A stretch of 64,000 nucleotides of DNA from Sipunculus nudus (taxonomy: Eukaryota; Annelida; Sipuncula; Golfingiida; Sipunculidae): contig CM049314.1 in assembly GCA_026874595.1 (NCBI GenBank), positions 28,409,729 through 28,473,728 of the forward strand. The letters run 5' to 3'. The translations under genes were made by a program, and so were the position numbers. Shown piece after piece: positions 1 through 12,557 of this stretch. Position 1 is the stretch's first letter. Each line of letters opens with the position of its first letter. The notes under the pieces were generated by a model, which did no database searches, was not told where the DNA came from, and saw only the letters and a program-made list of their open reading frames with translations.

Positions 1-2057
1 CATTATGTTTGATGGCCCATTCATCATTAGCGCATACATCAGGTGGTCGCTATTTACGCACGAGCACTCCATTTGTAACATAGAAACAATCTGGGTTCTG
101 TGACAGATCATCTTTTGAAACTGCCCTGGGAAACAAACCCAGGGTCCTTATGCTGTTCCGCGATAAGTTCTGACCTTGAAAATTCTGCATCCTGTACGGA
201 CGAGTCGTTAGACGAGTCACGGGTGACTCCCAGAGTAATATTATCTGGACCATTATCCTCATGTGTGTTTTTCATGGCCATAGATCTAGTTACAGCACAT
301 GAAGGATACAAACAAGGAATTTCCTGACTGTCAAGATCATTGTCCTGATCAATTGACGGCTTTTCTGTCACTATTGGTACATGCTGTACTTTGTCACCTG
401 CAACATCATTGCTTTGCAGCAACTAAATTCCCTTAAAAGGTAAAGTCGTTCTTATGCCCACAGTAATATTCTCATAAATCAATTCTGACTTAAAATGGAT
501 ACTGTGAGGCGGAACTGAAGTGTGCTTGTTGGAAAACACACCATTAACAAGTGCATGTGCACCAGTAAAAGACCTATTAGAAAATGGCAAAGTGTTTGCT
601 AACATGAGAGTCTGGCCTGAACCAGTGTCCCTCAAAATTCTTATAGGGATAGAATCTGAAAAATCACTTGAAGGTGATCCAAACCATAATGTATGAATCA
701 AATAACTCCATTTCAGAGTCAGAAATGGAATCTACTACCTCGGATTCTTCTTTGGAATCAGACGGTACGTTGGCCTCAGTAGCATCAAACTCTTTATTAG
801 AGTCAATAAAGGAGTTGTACCCCTTATTTACATGGAAAAAGCTTGGCTCTTTCACTAAGCTATGCAAAGATTTTGAAACAAAACCAGAAGGTTTGCTATT
901 TGGTTTATTCGCAAGTTTCCAGGTGTCAGCTATTAGATGACCTTCCTTCTTGTAGTAATTACAGTTTAGTTTGCAAATGACTGGTCTTTGTTGGACATAG
1001 ACACAGTGGACGAGGACTGAGGTGTAGCAATGTACTTTGCTGAACTATCAGGACTACTAGTACTAGGTGACTGAACTTTAAACTTCTTTTGACCATACTG
1101 ATTTACATTCTTGTTTGTGAATGACTGGATTGATTTGCTAGTAAAGGACATTTTGTGGGTTAATGAATAATTTTTAGCTAATTGAGCAGCAATGTCAAGT
1201 GTTTCAGGACTTTTCTCATCAAGAAAAGCTTTAACACCTGCGTTAATGCATCGTTTAATTCTTCAAGCAAAATCAAGTGGCGCAAGTTGTCATAACCTTC
1301 ATTACATTTATAGAACTACAATAGCGACCAAACAATTGCTAGTTTCTCCTAGCGAATTCTACATAGGTCTGTTCTTTGCGCTTTTCCCAATTTCTGAATT
1401 CCTGGCGGTAAGCCTCCGGAACTAACTTATAGCCTTTTAGGGTTAACCGTTTTACAAGGTCATAGTCAGCAGCAGCTTCTACTGAAAGTTCTGTATAAAT
1501 GTTCCTGGCCTTGCCAGTCAATACACTTTGTAACAGCATATTCCAGTTTTCCTTAGGCCATTTTAAATTTTCAGCTACTTTCTCAAAGTGTAAGAAATAT
1601 TTATCAACCTCTTTTTCTGGAAAAGGTGGGACAAGTCTAATGTGTTTAGCAACATCAAAACTGTGAGTTGGGGCAGCACGTAGTCTATTTTCTAGTTTAA
1701 GTCTGTCTTACTCTAGTCGTTTGAACTCAATTTCTTTTTCTTTTTTCTAGTCTTTCTCTTTCTAACCTTTCATGTTCTTTCCTCTCTTTTAATGCTAGCT
1801 CATGTTGCATTTCCAACTTTTTAAATTCTAATTGCATAGCAAGGCTGTCATTTTTTTATGTTTCCACTTCACTTTCTTCAATTAAACCTTTGCAAACTAT
1901 ATCTTGCATGATTTTAGCAATGATATCATGCTTTCTCAATTTTTTTTCACTCTTAGCCCTAAGTTTTGTCCCAAACGCAATAACTGTTCCATTGTCAACT
2001 GTTCCAGTTGATCAGGATCGGGATCGTCAACAAATATCTCAGTATGAAATCTGCCAT
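1..2057 (-). pseudogene. Gmr1-like Ty3/gypsy retrotransposon, gag-protease-integrase start (broken, cut by window edge)
   Basis: Read right to left. Gag begins at an ATG at 2055-2057 (MADF), runs through a Lys/Glu-rich coiled-coil stretch (about 1690-1860), then a SCAN/retrotransposon-gag-like domain with GKARNIYTELSVEAAADYD and LVPEAYRQEFRNWEK (1339-1680). A zinc knuckle follows near 905-970, damaged because two of its cysteines are replaced. Next is an aspartic protease whose active site DTGS has its Asp codon at 627-629. A linker with CAVTRSMA (108-422) leads to GVLVRK, a stop, then RPPD, which in this family lies just before the integrase HHCC finger. Several stops and frameshifts break the frame, so it is dead. 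Protease passing directly to integrase with no RT between fits the Gmr1 group, where integrase precedes RT; a simple RT deletion would look the same. Family assignment is from recognised motifs, not a search. Confidence 0.82.
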
Positions 2058-2224
2058 GTAAAGATGTTAAAACAATAACAAAAAACCACTGAGATAAATC
2101 CTGTAAACAATGTAATGTAAAAAATATGTAATCCTGTAAACAATGTATGATAAAACAATGTGTCCAGGTCAAGGCCTAATAAATTTTCAAAACTATTAAG
2201 CATTCCGGACGAGCCTCGAATTTT

Positions 2225-2615
2225 ATGTTAAGGAACCTAATATCAACATATCACGTAGTCATGACGAAGATAAATTTGGTGATGGAACTAAAAATAAATC
2301 AGATTCTGGAACACTAGGCAGGTTGAAATGTCTAGGGGAATGAATAAAAAAGTCAGTGGTTTTTGTTAGCAAACAATTACAATTTATTCTTAAAACAACC
2401 CTAATACGTACAGTATAACAACAGCACAACAGTAAATCAACACAAGTATATAAATAAAGTGAACAGTACCTGGATACCACCATTGTCACAGCGATAACAA
2501 GTCCTTTATAACGTACAACCCAGATAAACAGTTCACATAAATCTTCTCAGATAATAACAGTCAAGTTCATTCACAAAATCAATCCGTTGTAATACAACCT
2601 AATTGCACAACAGTG
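2225..2615 (-). repeat. probable 5' LTR of the Gmr1-like element
   Basis: This stretch lies directly upstream of gag in the minus orientation. It contains an AATAAA-type signal (minus strand, near 2378) and a TATA-like stretch (near 2450). It is followed toward gag by GAGGCTCGTCCGG near 2205-2217, a sequence type common just after the 5' LTR of retroelements. The second LTR is outside the window, so the ends are approximate. Confidence 0.45.
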
Positions 2616-2622
2616 CCACTTG

Positions 2623-3213
2623 CTTATGTACGGTGGCTTGTATAGGACATGCACAAAATTATTTTTAATCTCGTTCCCATGCGATAGTATCTCGTGGCCA
2701 CGCGATAATTATCTCGTTCCCACGCATTAGTATCACGTGTCCACGCAATAATTATTTCGTGGAGAGACATCCCCCCCCCTTAACTTTTTGAGGAGACCTT
2801 TTACGGGAATTTGTTCATTCTTCCCCTACATCTTTTTTTCCAAAATAATACTTTAGTTATGTATTTCATATTATGAAAATGTATTATGACACATATTTTA
2901 CCCGAACTAACCCCCCCCCCCCCTTCCCCTTTCCCCGCTCACTCATTCTCTGAACAAACATGGCCCATGAGTGTGGTACGAGTCCCGGTTGCATCATTTC
3001 AGGTCTCACCATATTAAGCCCGCTCGAAATTCATGCAAATAATTGACCATAGTCTTCATCCAACGTAGAGAAACATGTCTTAAGGATTTAAGATGTAGGT
3101 CTTACTGTATTGTCTATCTACATTTATCTCGTTCCCACGCGATAATTAGATAAATCGTGAGAACGAGATAAAAATAATTTTGTGCATGTACTATACGAGC
3201 CACCGTACATAAG
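2623..3213. mobile_element. 591-bp MITE-like element with about 60-bp terminal inverted repeats
   Basis: The left end CTTATGTACGGTGGCTTGTA (2623-2642) is the inverse of the right end ending CCACCGTACATAAG (3200-3213). The match runs inward about 60 bases, through TGCACAAAATTATTTTTA and an ATCTCGTTCCCA motif. The interior repeats TCTCGTTCCCACGC and TCTCGTGGCCACGCG in both directions and holds two poly(C) runs (2771-2779 and 2911-2925). There is no coding capacity. It looks like a non-autonomous DNA transposon. No clear target-site duplication was identified, so the superfamily is not named. Confidence 0.75.
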
Positions 3214-3735
3214 TAAATAAACCTGGGAATTATCGGTATCATGCATACATTCGTCTTGGAGAATCCATCAATACCAGCATGTGTCATTTACTTTCCGTAT
3301 AATGCTAAATATTAATGGAACAATCATATCGGACTTAAAAATATAAATAGCATCCTCTTGTTGTGAAAGATTAATGGAAGGTGATAAATAGATTAACAAG
3401 GACATAAAGATAAAATAAGTCCAGGTATCAAGGAAGGTCTCAGAAATAATTTATCTACTCCTTTATCTAATGGTATTTGTACTAATTTCGTTTTACATCT
3501 TTTTTGGATGGAGACTTACGTAACGCAATATTCGATATTGTAGCTGTAGGGAAGCCTCAATGCTTCTATTTACCTCTGTAGACACACTGTTATATTTAGC
3601 TTTACAAACAGAAATCTGTTCGATGAAGGAATTACACCTACTGAATAGTACCAGTCGTGCGAGTGCAAGTAAAAAAGATCTTTCAAACACTGCCACGTGG
3701 TAGGTGTCTTCACCCTTTTTATTGTTTCTTGCTTT
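3214..3735. other. non-coding interval
   Basis: AT-rich sequence between the MITE-like element and the tandem duplication. No gene, RNA or recognisable repeat seen. Confidence 0.5.
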
Positions 3736-4123
3736 TAATTTTTCTAGATTCTCAAACTTTTTTTCCAGGTGAGCAGAAGTTGATTGATTGTTAACTTAAC
3801 ATAAACATTTGAGCTGCTTTAAAAAAAAATCTTATTTTATTTTATGTGTAGAGGACAATCAATGATTCTATGCCTCATGAATACAACTTGTGCCCAGTCT
3901 GACTGCGTCGTTGCTCACAATTATATTTTTTAATTTTTCTAGATTCTTAAACTTTTTACCAGGTGAGCAGTATTTGATTGATTGTTAACTTAACATAATC
4001 ATTTGACCTGCTGTAAATAAAAAAAAATCTTATTTTATTTTATGTGTAGAGGACAATCGATGATTCTATGCCTCATGAATACAACTTGTGCCCAGTCTGA
4101 CTGATTGGTTGCTCACAATTATA
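3736..4123. repeat. two-copy tandem duplication, period about 195 bp
   Basis: Unit 1 starts with TAATTTTTCTAGATTC at 3736 and unit 2 with the same words at 3931. Both continue through GGTGAGCAG, TTGATTGATTGTTAACTTAA, GTAGAGGACAATC and TTGCTCACAATTATA. They differ only by scattered substitutions and short indels, so the duplication is fairly recent. Confidence 0.9.
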
Positions 4124-4703
4124 GTTGGCGTGTAGCTCGTAGAATTCAGGTCATCCTGATCTAATTTCAGTTTTCCGATGAAAATTGCACAGAACTATCA
4201 TGGGCATATTTAGAAGATTTTAGGACTAACGGATACCATTTGCGCCATGTCTATCTGCCTAGGTGCTTAATTGTTTGCTTTTGCCCTTTAGCTCACATAT
4301 TATAGTTCACCATGAAGAGTTTCAGGTTTCCGAGGAGATTTCCAAAAAAAATACCCATGATGTTGCGCCTAAAGGATAAAATGTGCGCTCATTTAGTTGC
4401 CCTTCCTATAACTATATAGATCACAGTGACCTTATTCTATGTTTCGGGGCATTACCACGGGTATCCCTGAATGTCACCATTTTAAGTATAACGCATTAGA
4501 TTTGTTCCTCATCTGACTGTTTAAGCACCCCATATCATGTTTTGGCCCATAAAACGATTTTATCATGGAACAGATTTTACATTAATATAGTTTTTTTTTG
4601 GTTGCTAGCTTAACATGACAGACAATAGCATTAAAGGTAGAACTGATCACAGAAACGCACGCAACTGATATGGATTATGGTATTAATAATTTCATACATT
4701 TAT

Positions 4704-4739
<36 letters not shown>

Positions 4740-5650
4740 ATGATTATCATTTTTATTATTTTTATTATTATTCAGCATGATTATATGACTGATATTATAG
4801 GTATGAAATATATATTAGATATTGATATTAAAATTTATTATATTTATTTATTTTTTATTATATTTATTTATTTTTTTTATATTTATTTATTTTTTATTAT
4901 ATTTATTCTGAATCATATATTTACTTGTATGTTTAAATTGATGGACTAAATTAAGTTATTACACAGAAGTATTAAATATATGTTATATATGTATATATAT
5001 ATATATAAATTTATACTTTATGTATAATTTTATTGAATGATATATATATATATATTATTTAATTAAATATTCTTAAATTATTCTTATCTTTTTAATATAT
5101 ATATATATTGATGTAATTTTCTTAAATTTTGTATAATTAGAATTTATATATATATATAAATATATGTAAACAAACAAATAATTATGTACATATACAATCT
5201 GTTTCATTTTTTTTTTCACATATTTATTTGAGAATAAATTGTTTCTGTCACAGTGGTTTTATAGAATTACCTTTTCCAACCCAAACTATATCATATGGAA
5301 TACAGCGGATAAACTAGGGAGCTGCCTCCAAATTATGTCAAGGGGTAATGAAATGGGGGCCGACCGACGACTGTACACATTAATCATGTGAAGTGATACG
5401 TAGAGCTGTGGTTAGTCTTCTGTCTGTGGTGTCAGTTTATATATGGTTTGTTTTTCATAACAATTGATAGAAATAGGAAATATGCTGTGGCAATTTACGT
5501 TTACGTCTCTTGGCAAACAAAAAAACGTGTTGTTTGTTTATTCGCCCTATCATAACGAGCAACCGTGTTTTCGTGTATTGTCGCCATTAATAACATGCAC
5601 GGCGGCAATCCCCAGTGACACTGCAAATTAATTACATATATTTGGACCAT
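4124..5650. other. AT-rich non-coding interval with microsatellites
   Basis: No gene seen. 4709-4735 is a (TA)n tract, and 4740-5180 is a composite of TTATTTAT and short TATA arrays. The open frame over 4677-4949 is low-complexity translation of this DNA and not a protein. Confidence 0.6.
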
Positions 5651-5735
5651 ATCAGTCCACACGCAGCTAACGCACAGAATAGTGTACAGGACTAGTTGTC
5701 GGCTTATAGAAAGTGCAGCACCACAGACGACATCG

Positions 5736-5923
5736 ATGACCCTGATGAGGCAACATATTTCCCAGCGTTATACACTTGACAGTGTGCTGTGCTTGTGCCG
5801 GGGAGGCAGCTGGAACAAATAGTGAGACTGTAGTAAATTTACAGTGTTGTTTTTTTTCAGAGTTATACAGCTCTGGCCTAGTCTGTAGGCCATAGAGCAC
5901 TTTTCAACGGAGGGTAACTCTAC

Positions 5924-5981
<58 letters not shown>

Positions 5982-5990
5982 TATATGGCG
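5736..5990 (+). repeat. diverged copy of the ribozyme/(TA)n repeat unit
   Basis: The segment from AAATTTACAGTGTTG (about 5834) through CAGAGTTATAC, CTCTGGCCTAG, TGTAGGCCATAGAGCAC and CGGAGGGTAACT to a (TA)n tract (5928-5990) matches the unit at 59907-60240 in content and order. Upstream is CTGATGAGG (5743-5751), as at the start of a hammerhead core. However, the expected GAAA is not in place and about 90 unrelated bases intervene, so the ribozyme part is degraded or coincidental. No coding sequence. Confidence 0.65.
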
Positions 5991-7660
5991 GCCATGATAT
6001 TACTTTGCTGTCAATGGAAGAGCTTGGCTTCCGCCTGATTATTTGGTGGTTGTCTGTTGGCCTCTTTCTCAGGCTCATTGCCATATCGCATTTATAAGAC
6101 TTCCCACCTATGGTTTTTCCTTGAATGTGTTTATTCAAACATAAATTTCTGAAGGCAAATGCATATAGTTGAGGATTTTGCTGGTTAGGGGAGGGATATG
6201 TTTGCAGGGTCCCATTTTTCATATGCGTATTAATTAATCTCCGAAACACATTATCTCATCCGAAGACAGAAACCAGGAAAGCAAAAAAAAAATGTAATAT
6301 TTGAATGGCCTATATATTAGCCTCCTGGTAAGTCAGGAAAACAAAACAAATTTTCGCTTTTGCAGCGAGTAGACCTGTCTAGTAATGAATTGGCCTGCCT
6401 GCGTAGACTGTGCACCTACGCTGTAACTGAAATGTCAGGCATACCGTGTTTACATTTGTTTACTTTACACACTGTTTACACGCTACGTATTCTCCCATGC
6501 TCTAGTTAAATAAAATGGACTCATAAAAAAACTATCATAGCGAAATATATGTAACCGGGTTATCATATGAATAACATTTCATTCTAAGCATGTACGCGTT
6601 ATTTTTTTATCATATATCATAATCATATATCATTACCAACACACTACACATATACACGTCGATAAGAGCGAGGTATCGTGGTTTGGTCCAATGCGATGCA
6701 TTTAACTGCAGGTGCAAATATTTAAATAAATCAAATGCAAAGCTGAGTTTACCGTCTACATCTTTTTGAATGCTTACTTGACCTAAATATGTACTAGTCC
6801 AAAAAATCATTTCAGTTTGAGACTACGTGACAGGGCGGTGCACGCTTCTGTCCCGTACTCCTTGACAAGTGCAACAGGTCCAGGATATATACCTTCATCT
6901 ATACTGGCCTTTGCATTCCATTATAGCACACATCTTCGCGTTTTCGCTTATATCCCGGCATGCGCGAAACATCGCTTTTATGATTTCTCTTTTTCATAAC
7001 TGTTATAACCCCATGTGCACGCATATATGCGCGAATTGGCAATCAACTGGGAGAGCCCACTAGATATACATGCTCGCTCTATTACAGCACATATATAAAT
7101 ATATATGTATGTGATTATATGAATGTAACATTAATATTTTGAGATATATATTTATATATTTATATATATTAGTATGTATATAGTGAGAGAGACAGAGAGA
7201 CAGTGAGAGAGACAGACATACACACAGAGGGGAGAAAGGAGGGGTTTACAGGCAAATATTCTTCTGGGTTAACTCAGTGACTTTATTATATTGTGTAGTT
7301 TTGAAAACAAAACCTGAAAGTTCGGACGCCCAAATGGCGGCCATGATTGTTACGTGGCTGTTAAAAGAATGGAATAGCTTGACCTGTTCACAGCTCTTCG
7401 GACTACTTGGTAACCTTCCGCATGCTAATTCGGTGGTTTTATGTTGTCCTCTTCTGCAGGCTCACTGAGGGTTAAGGAGCGCCACCGTATGTCTGTGTAT
7501 GAGACTGGTTTGATGGGGGTCAGTTTGTATTTGTCAGTATGTCACTGGTATTCGGTATCAAAATCACCCATGCTTGTTGTTACGGATTTCAGTAGATATT
7601 TTGGGCTCCTGCTTCTAGGACTTTTCTTTCATGTAAAAATAAAGATAACATTTTGATTTA
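5988..7660. repeat. non-coding interval with a repeated GGCGGCCATGAT segment
   Basis: A block beginning ATGGCGGCCATGATATTAC (5985-6090) recurs in diverged form at 7334-7470 (ATGGCGGCCATGATTGTTAC). The two share spaced words such as GCTGT, GAATAGCTT/GAAGAGCTTG and the CAGGCTCA end. Around 7190-7240 is a (GA)n/(CA)n stretch. Short open frames here (7277-7656) have no recognisable domain and are not called as genes. Confidence 0.4.
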
Positions 7661-8075
7661 ATGTCGTTTTCCTTTTATGTGCCTTTCCCTTTTAAGCAAT
7701 AATTGTGTTATCGTTACGTTGTCCACTGATCGTATATTTTATCGAACATTTATTATAGTTTAAAAAGCCGAAACAAATCGCGATCCCGCACTGATTTATG
7801 GAAAGAGTGTCTAAGGAACAAACATTATTTCCTTTTCCTAATATAACATATCTGATGTGGAAAGTGTCAGTAAATGGTACTTTGTATATAAGAATGTTAA
7901 TATAATGTTTCATTATCGTTTAGACCCTGAATTTATTGATGATATATTCATCTTACACCCATAAAAGTATATAACATTAAACACATTAAGATAAGTTGCA
8001 CCTAGCTGAAAGAATACATATTGAGAGAATTATGTTCAAATATAACAAGTTTAATCAGTTTGAATTGATTAATAG

Positions 8076-8126
<51 letters not shown>

Positions 8127-9870
8127 CAATATACCTAGCTTACATGTAATATGTAACACATGGTACAGATTTGTAAGTTCTTTGTGAATATGCATGTAAA
8201 TATCAGCAGCCGCCTATTTTTGATCGACCATTTATGTAGATTTTTGTTTTCTTCAAATTTGCATTTTTATATTCTCTCAGAAAAAAATACACCTCTCAAT
8301 AGAAATCAGCTTAAACTTTAATTCAAGGTAAACAGAAATAAGATCACTTTTTAGGAGTCGCATCGTTCCATACGTATGTCAAAACAGGAAGGAGTGTGAA
8401 TGACATTCTGTTCTGACAAAATAGGTCAAACCAAATCCGGGTTACGTACTTGTTTCAAACATTGTTGGCTTAAAACTAAGAAATCAAACAACCACATTCG
8501 TTCAATTTTTACTCAAGTATCTATCATAATATAACTGTTTGATTAATTTTCATGTAACTGAGATGCATAAAATTCGTTCCGTTCTTTAAAAAATATATTG
8601 GCGTTCAAAAAAGCAGATTTGGAGTACTGTTGGTATGATCATGTTTGTATGATCATGTAATTACACAAAAAAACATAAATTATTTGCTTAATTCGTTGAT
8701 AGAAATGGACCAGGAAGTCTGGTTTAGTATAATATGCAGGCATAATTCAGAAATTAGCTTTGCTATATCTTCAAATAAGCATGATATTAAGATAATTAAG
8801 GGTACACGCTATATCTGGTTTTTCTCTGGCAGAAAATCCAGCAATACAAATACATCGATGGTTATTCATAATTGATAATAAATTATAATCAAACATATTC
8901 TTATATCGGTAACCTATATCTGACCTAAATGTTAGCATGGGTATAGCATTAGCTTATATGAAATGATGCAAATAATACCTATTTTTTTTAAACGTTGCAC
9001 TGTCCATTAAAAAAAGTATTACAAACAAACCTCACATATGATATTTTTTTAAATTGAAGAGTATTTTTAATTTTGAAAAGGTGATTTTAAATTAAAAAGA
9101 AAAACACAGGAGCTCTCGTAAACACACGCATTCATGGTTATTGATACATGTACTTCCCTCTTATTATTTTAAGTCTCTACTTTATTAATACGGAGGGCTA
9201 CATATAGAAAAAAATCAATACATTAGCAACACAACATCTTTTTGGCAGTATGGTAAAACCTGTTTATTTTTACTGTTTCGTTCTGCGTTGGCTGCAAGCC
9301 ATAACTTACCCCGAATAGCATTGTCTAGCACCGTATTGTACTCCCTACGACGGTATGTGATACCCTTTCATAGGTTATAAATATGCCAAATAAGGAAGAC
9401 TCTGCGTTGATAGTGTTGTCTTGCCTGGTGTACATGTGCCGTCTTTTATACAATGTCTTTTAACCTAGCATGAGATAATAACATAAAGTGCACTTTTATA
9501 CTGATTCCAAATCGAGACTCTATACTAAACCATCATCCTCAAATACCAGAATTGTGTAAAATAGTTGAGGTTGTGTTGTATACCATGTATGTAGTCTTTA
9601 GACACGCTGCCAAATTAAAGAGAAACACAGAGCGCGTCTCCCCCGCAAAAACCTGAATCTGCACCCAGACCTAATCGACCCACATCCCACCATTCAATAT
9701 TAAATTACGTAAAAACTTTAAACACAAGGTGATATTAAATATACACATAATTCAAAACAAATGCCTGTTCCACTGAGCATCATTGGAGCATACGCCAATG
9801 ACAGAATCACTACTCAGAGGTCTTGACTGATGTTTCTGGTTTCTATTTTTTTTAATTCTCATTCATATTG
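7661..9870. other. non-coding interval
   Basis: AT-rich with a long (TA)n tract at about 8079-8122. No gene, RNA or repeated block was recognised in the rest. Confidence 0.5.
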
Positions 9871-10222
9871 CCAGGAATCTATAACTGGCGATAGCGCTTT
9901 CATGGTTACTTTTATTTTCAGCTATGGAGAGGTATTTACCGTGGTCAGCTTCTATTAGCCTCAAAAAGAATGTAATTCAAACGTCGTCCATGCGTTGACT
10001 CACGGACCATATAAGCTCAGCATATTTGTATAATTCTCGCACAGGAGCAGGATTAGAAACCACTCTACACTTAATGTAAGTGCCGTTAAAGTCAAGCTGC
10101 GGCGCAGATATGTTGCAAAACCTAATAAAACCAAACATGTCCGAAAAGAATTGAAGATTGTGTTCTTCTATAACAGGTCAATCGTTACGTCCAAGGTAAC
10201 TGAAATTTTTGTTACCCATTCG
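9871..10222 (-). pseudogene. LRR-Ig receptor fragment (Ig domain only, broken)
   Basis: The minus strand reads, in pieces, the same Ig domain as the intact gene at 17609-18916. CNISAPQLDFNGTYIKC is followed by SNPAPVRELYK (about 10030-10120), then IWSV and, after a stop codon, an ADHGKY-like remnant of the F strand (about 9910-9930). Upstream, NFSYLG and SDMFGF match the linker between the LRR C-cap and the Ig domain. In the F-strand remnant a serine stands where the Ig cysteine should be, and the frame has at least two stops. No LRR part is seen. This is a dead paralogue fragment. Confidence 0.8.
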
Positions 10223-11127
10223 TGTAATTATACGTGATCGTACATGTTCCAGATACTTGAGTGAAGTACAGTTATAGATATAGTATATTGACTATAGGCT
10301 AGGATAGACCACCTCCCCTCCCTTTGAGGGAGTAAAAACAATATCTAGTTAGCCAGAAACCTCAGCTATCAGAATCTTCTTCCTTGCCATTGATCCTGTT
10401 GTGGTTGTAGTCATATGGCCCGTTACCATGGTAACAACATAATTAAAAGAAATGTCATAATAAAAAGTAATGTATTTGTTACTAAACCAAGTAGAAACAA
10501 TATGTGTCAAAGTATATATATTTGGAATTGAAAGACGGTCGCATGGGCCAGAAAGGACACCCTCCGCTTTAGCCAATAATGGAAGCCACGTCTTCTAGTT
10601 GTCCAGGAACCTCAGCTTTCGGCATAGTCCGGTCGCCACCGGACTCAACCTTGTTTTATGGTCTTAAGTTTTTTTTTCTTTGTGGATTTTGTTTGCCCAC
10701 ATATCAGGTGTGAACTATATATTGGTTAACCCTCTGTCAGCCTTGGGCAATTTTTGCTAATTAGCGTAAACCAAAATGGCCGCCAAAATATTGCGAAAAT
10801 CGCAAAATTGCCATAATTATCCTTACATTTGACGGAGAGGGTCATCCAGTACATGAATTCCGGGGGATTATGGCCCAGAGAATTCAATTTTGGTATTTTG
10901 TTGTCATTATGACCACCATTTTCAATGTAGCTGTTCTCCTATTTGAAAAGAAATTGAACACATGATTTGGTAAGTACGTATTTTCAAAAGAAATCTGCAG
11001 ATCGAGGGTAGAAAATTAAACAAATTTAACACATAAGTATAGATGAAGATGAGATGATCGAATGTTCTGCAAATCAGCTGTTATACATTATAAAAATAAT
11101 ATGCTTCTTTATTTTTATGCTTTTTTA
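10223..11127. other. non-coding interval
   Basis: No gene recognised. The open frame at 10349-10576 (minus) shows no domain and is not called. Confidence 0.45.
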
Positions 11128-11918
11128 TCCCCCCTCCTGATTTACAACAAGGCCCAATATTTACAACTTATGCGAGATTTTACTTAGTTGAAGGGGGATT
11201 ATGTGAGCATAATTTGGTTTTGGGTTTTAAATAAAAATGGCACCTTTACGGAAATTTATCTTTATTCGTGGCAAATGTAACAGTTGTATCTGTTTGCATA
11301 TTATATTAAAGGTACTTGCATTATAAAAGATCATGTACATTTTTGTAGAGTGTATTATGTAGGGTGTACATACCAAGGACAAAGCTGTCACATGCACGGA
11401 AAACAAACTGGTCTCTCAAAAATATTTATATATGTTTATAGCGGGGTCGAAAAGCTTTGCAGACAGCTGAGTCTTACTTGAACCCCCCCCCCCCCTCGTC
11501 ACACACACACGCCATTCTCTATGACTTTTGTCAGTTTTTACATATTTTGTCAAAGGTTATCTAATGAGGACTTCCATGAGTAGCCGCTCACATTCACAGA
11601 CTTGGGATGTATATTTCTATGTTTTACTTCCCTGGTTTGTTATTTGTTTGCTCTGTATATATCATCATCTTCATCATTTTAGTTACCAATATATGGCCTT
11701 CATCGTGAAAAAATAAAAGCGAAACTGCCGTTATCCACACATTTTTTACTCTCCCCCTTGTTTCATGACGAGGCCCGATAGTTACAACTTAGACGAGAAT
11801 TTATTTAGTTTTAGGGGGTATAAATGAATATTATTTGAGTCTAATTAAATCAAAATGGCACCTTTATCAGAATTCATCTTCGTTCGATGGCAAATGTATC
11901 AGTTGTATGTGTTTGCAT
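11128..11918. repeat. pair of direct repeats about 170 bp long, about 620 bp apart
   Basis: 11128-11300 and 11750-11918 share the ordered words TCCCCC, AGGCCC, TTACAACTTA, TTTAGTT, AGGGGG, AAAATGGCACCTTTA, TTCATCTT/TTTATCTT and GCAAATGTA-CAGTTGTAT. They look like two diverged copies of one dispersed element. A poly(C) run (11483-11496) lies between them. No coding sequence. Confidence 0.7.
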
Positions 11919-12511
11919 GTACTATATATGTCAAGTCACATATATTGCAACATTCTCAGATGTACTGCTGCAATCTTCCATCGGCATCATATAGCCATTA
12001 GCATCATATTAATAAAGGTTTTCGTCTGCTATGTGATCGCCAACTATTTCGACTTGCCTATGAAAGCTGAACTATTTTTTTCACTTTCTGTAGATAAACA
12101 TTAAAAAGACTATTACTTTATATTTAATATAAAAATAAACTTTTGAGAGGAAGGTGACCCTAATTATAATAGATTTATTTGATTTTTTTTTAATGGCATT
12201 ATGGAAACATACAAATTTAGTCGATAGCAACATATTACAACTGATGTAAATGAACACACGCTTCTGAGGCCATTTCTGTTATCAAATATTTCAGGAATAC
12301 CTGAAACCTTCAGCTCCAAAAATTTTATAAAATGCCCCGCCCCCGAACAATTGAGCCGTCGGTTTTATGCATAAAAATTAGGTAAAAAAAGTTTTCTGAA
12401 ACTTTGAACTTAAGAAAATGCATGAGCGCAAATCGGCAACATATAGATGTATTCCAATTTATGCATACAGAAAACACGAATATTAAATCCAATTTATCAA
12501 ATAATAAAATG

Positions 12512-12557
<46 letters not shown>

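Noticed and set aside
4677-4949. 90-codon open frame rich in Ile and Tyr
   Set aside because: Translation of an AT microsatellite; the same holds for open frames over TA tracts at 5.9, 12.5, 42.7, 45.4, 60.0, 61.4 and 62.0 kb.
5743-5770. CTGATGAGG followed by a possible stem, read as a second hammerhead ribozyme
   Set aside because: No GAAA and no cleavage triplet at the right distance; kept only as a decayed copy of the repeat unit.
7277-7656. Open frames containing MAAMIVTWLL
   Set aside because: Part of a repeated segment also seen near 5990 without a conserved frame.
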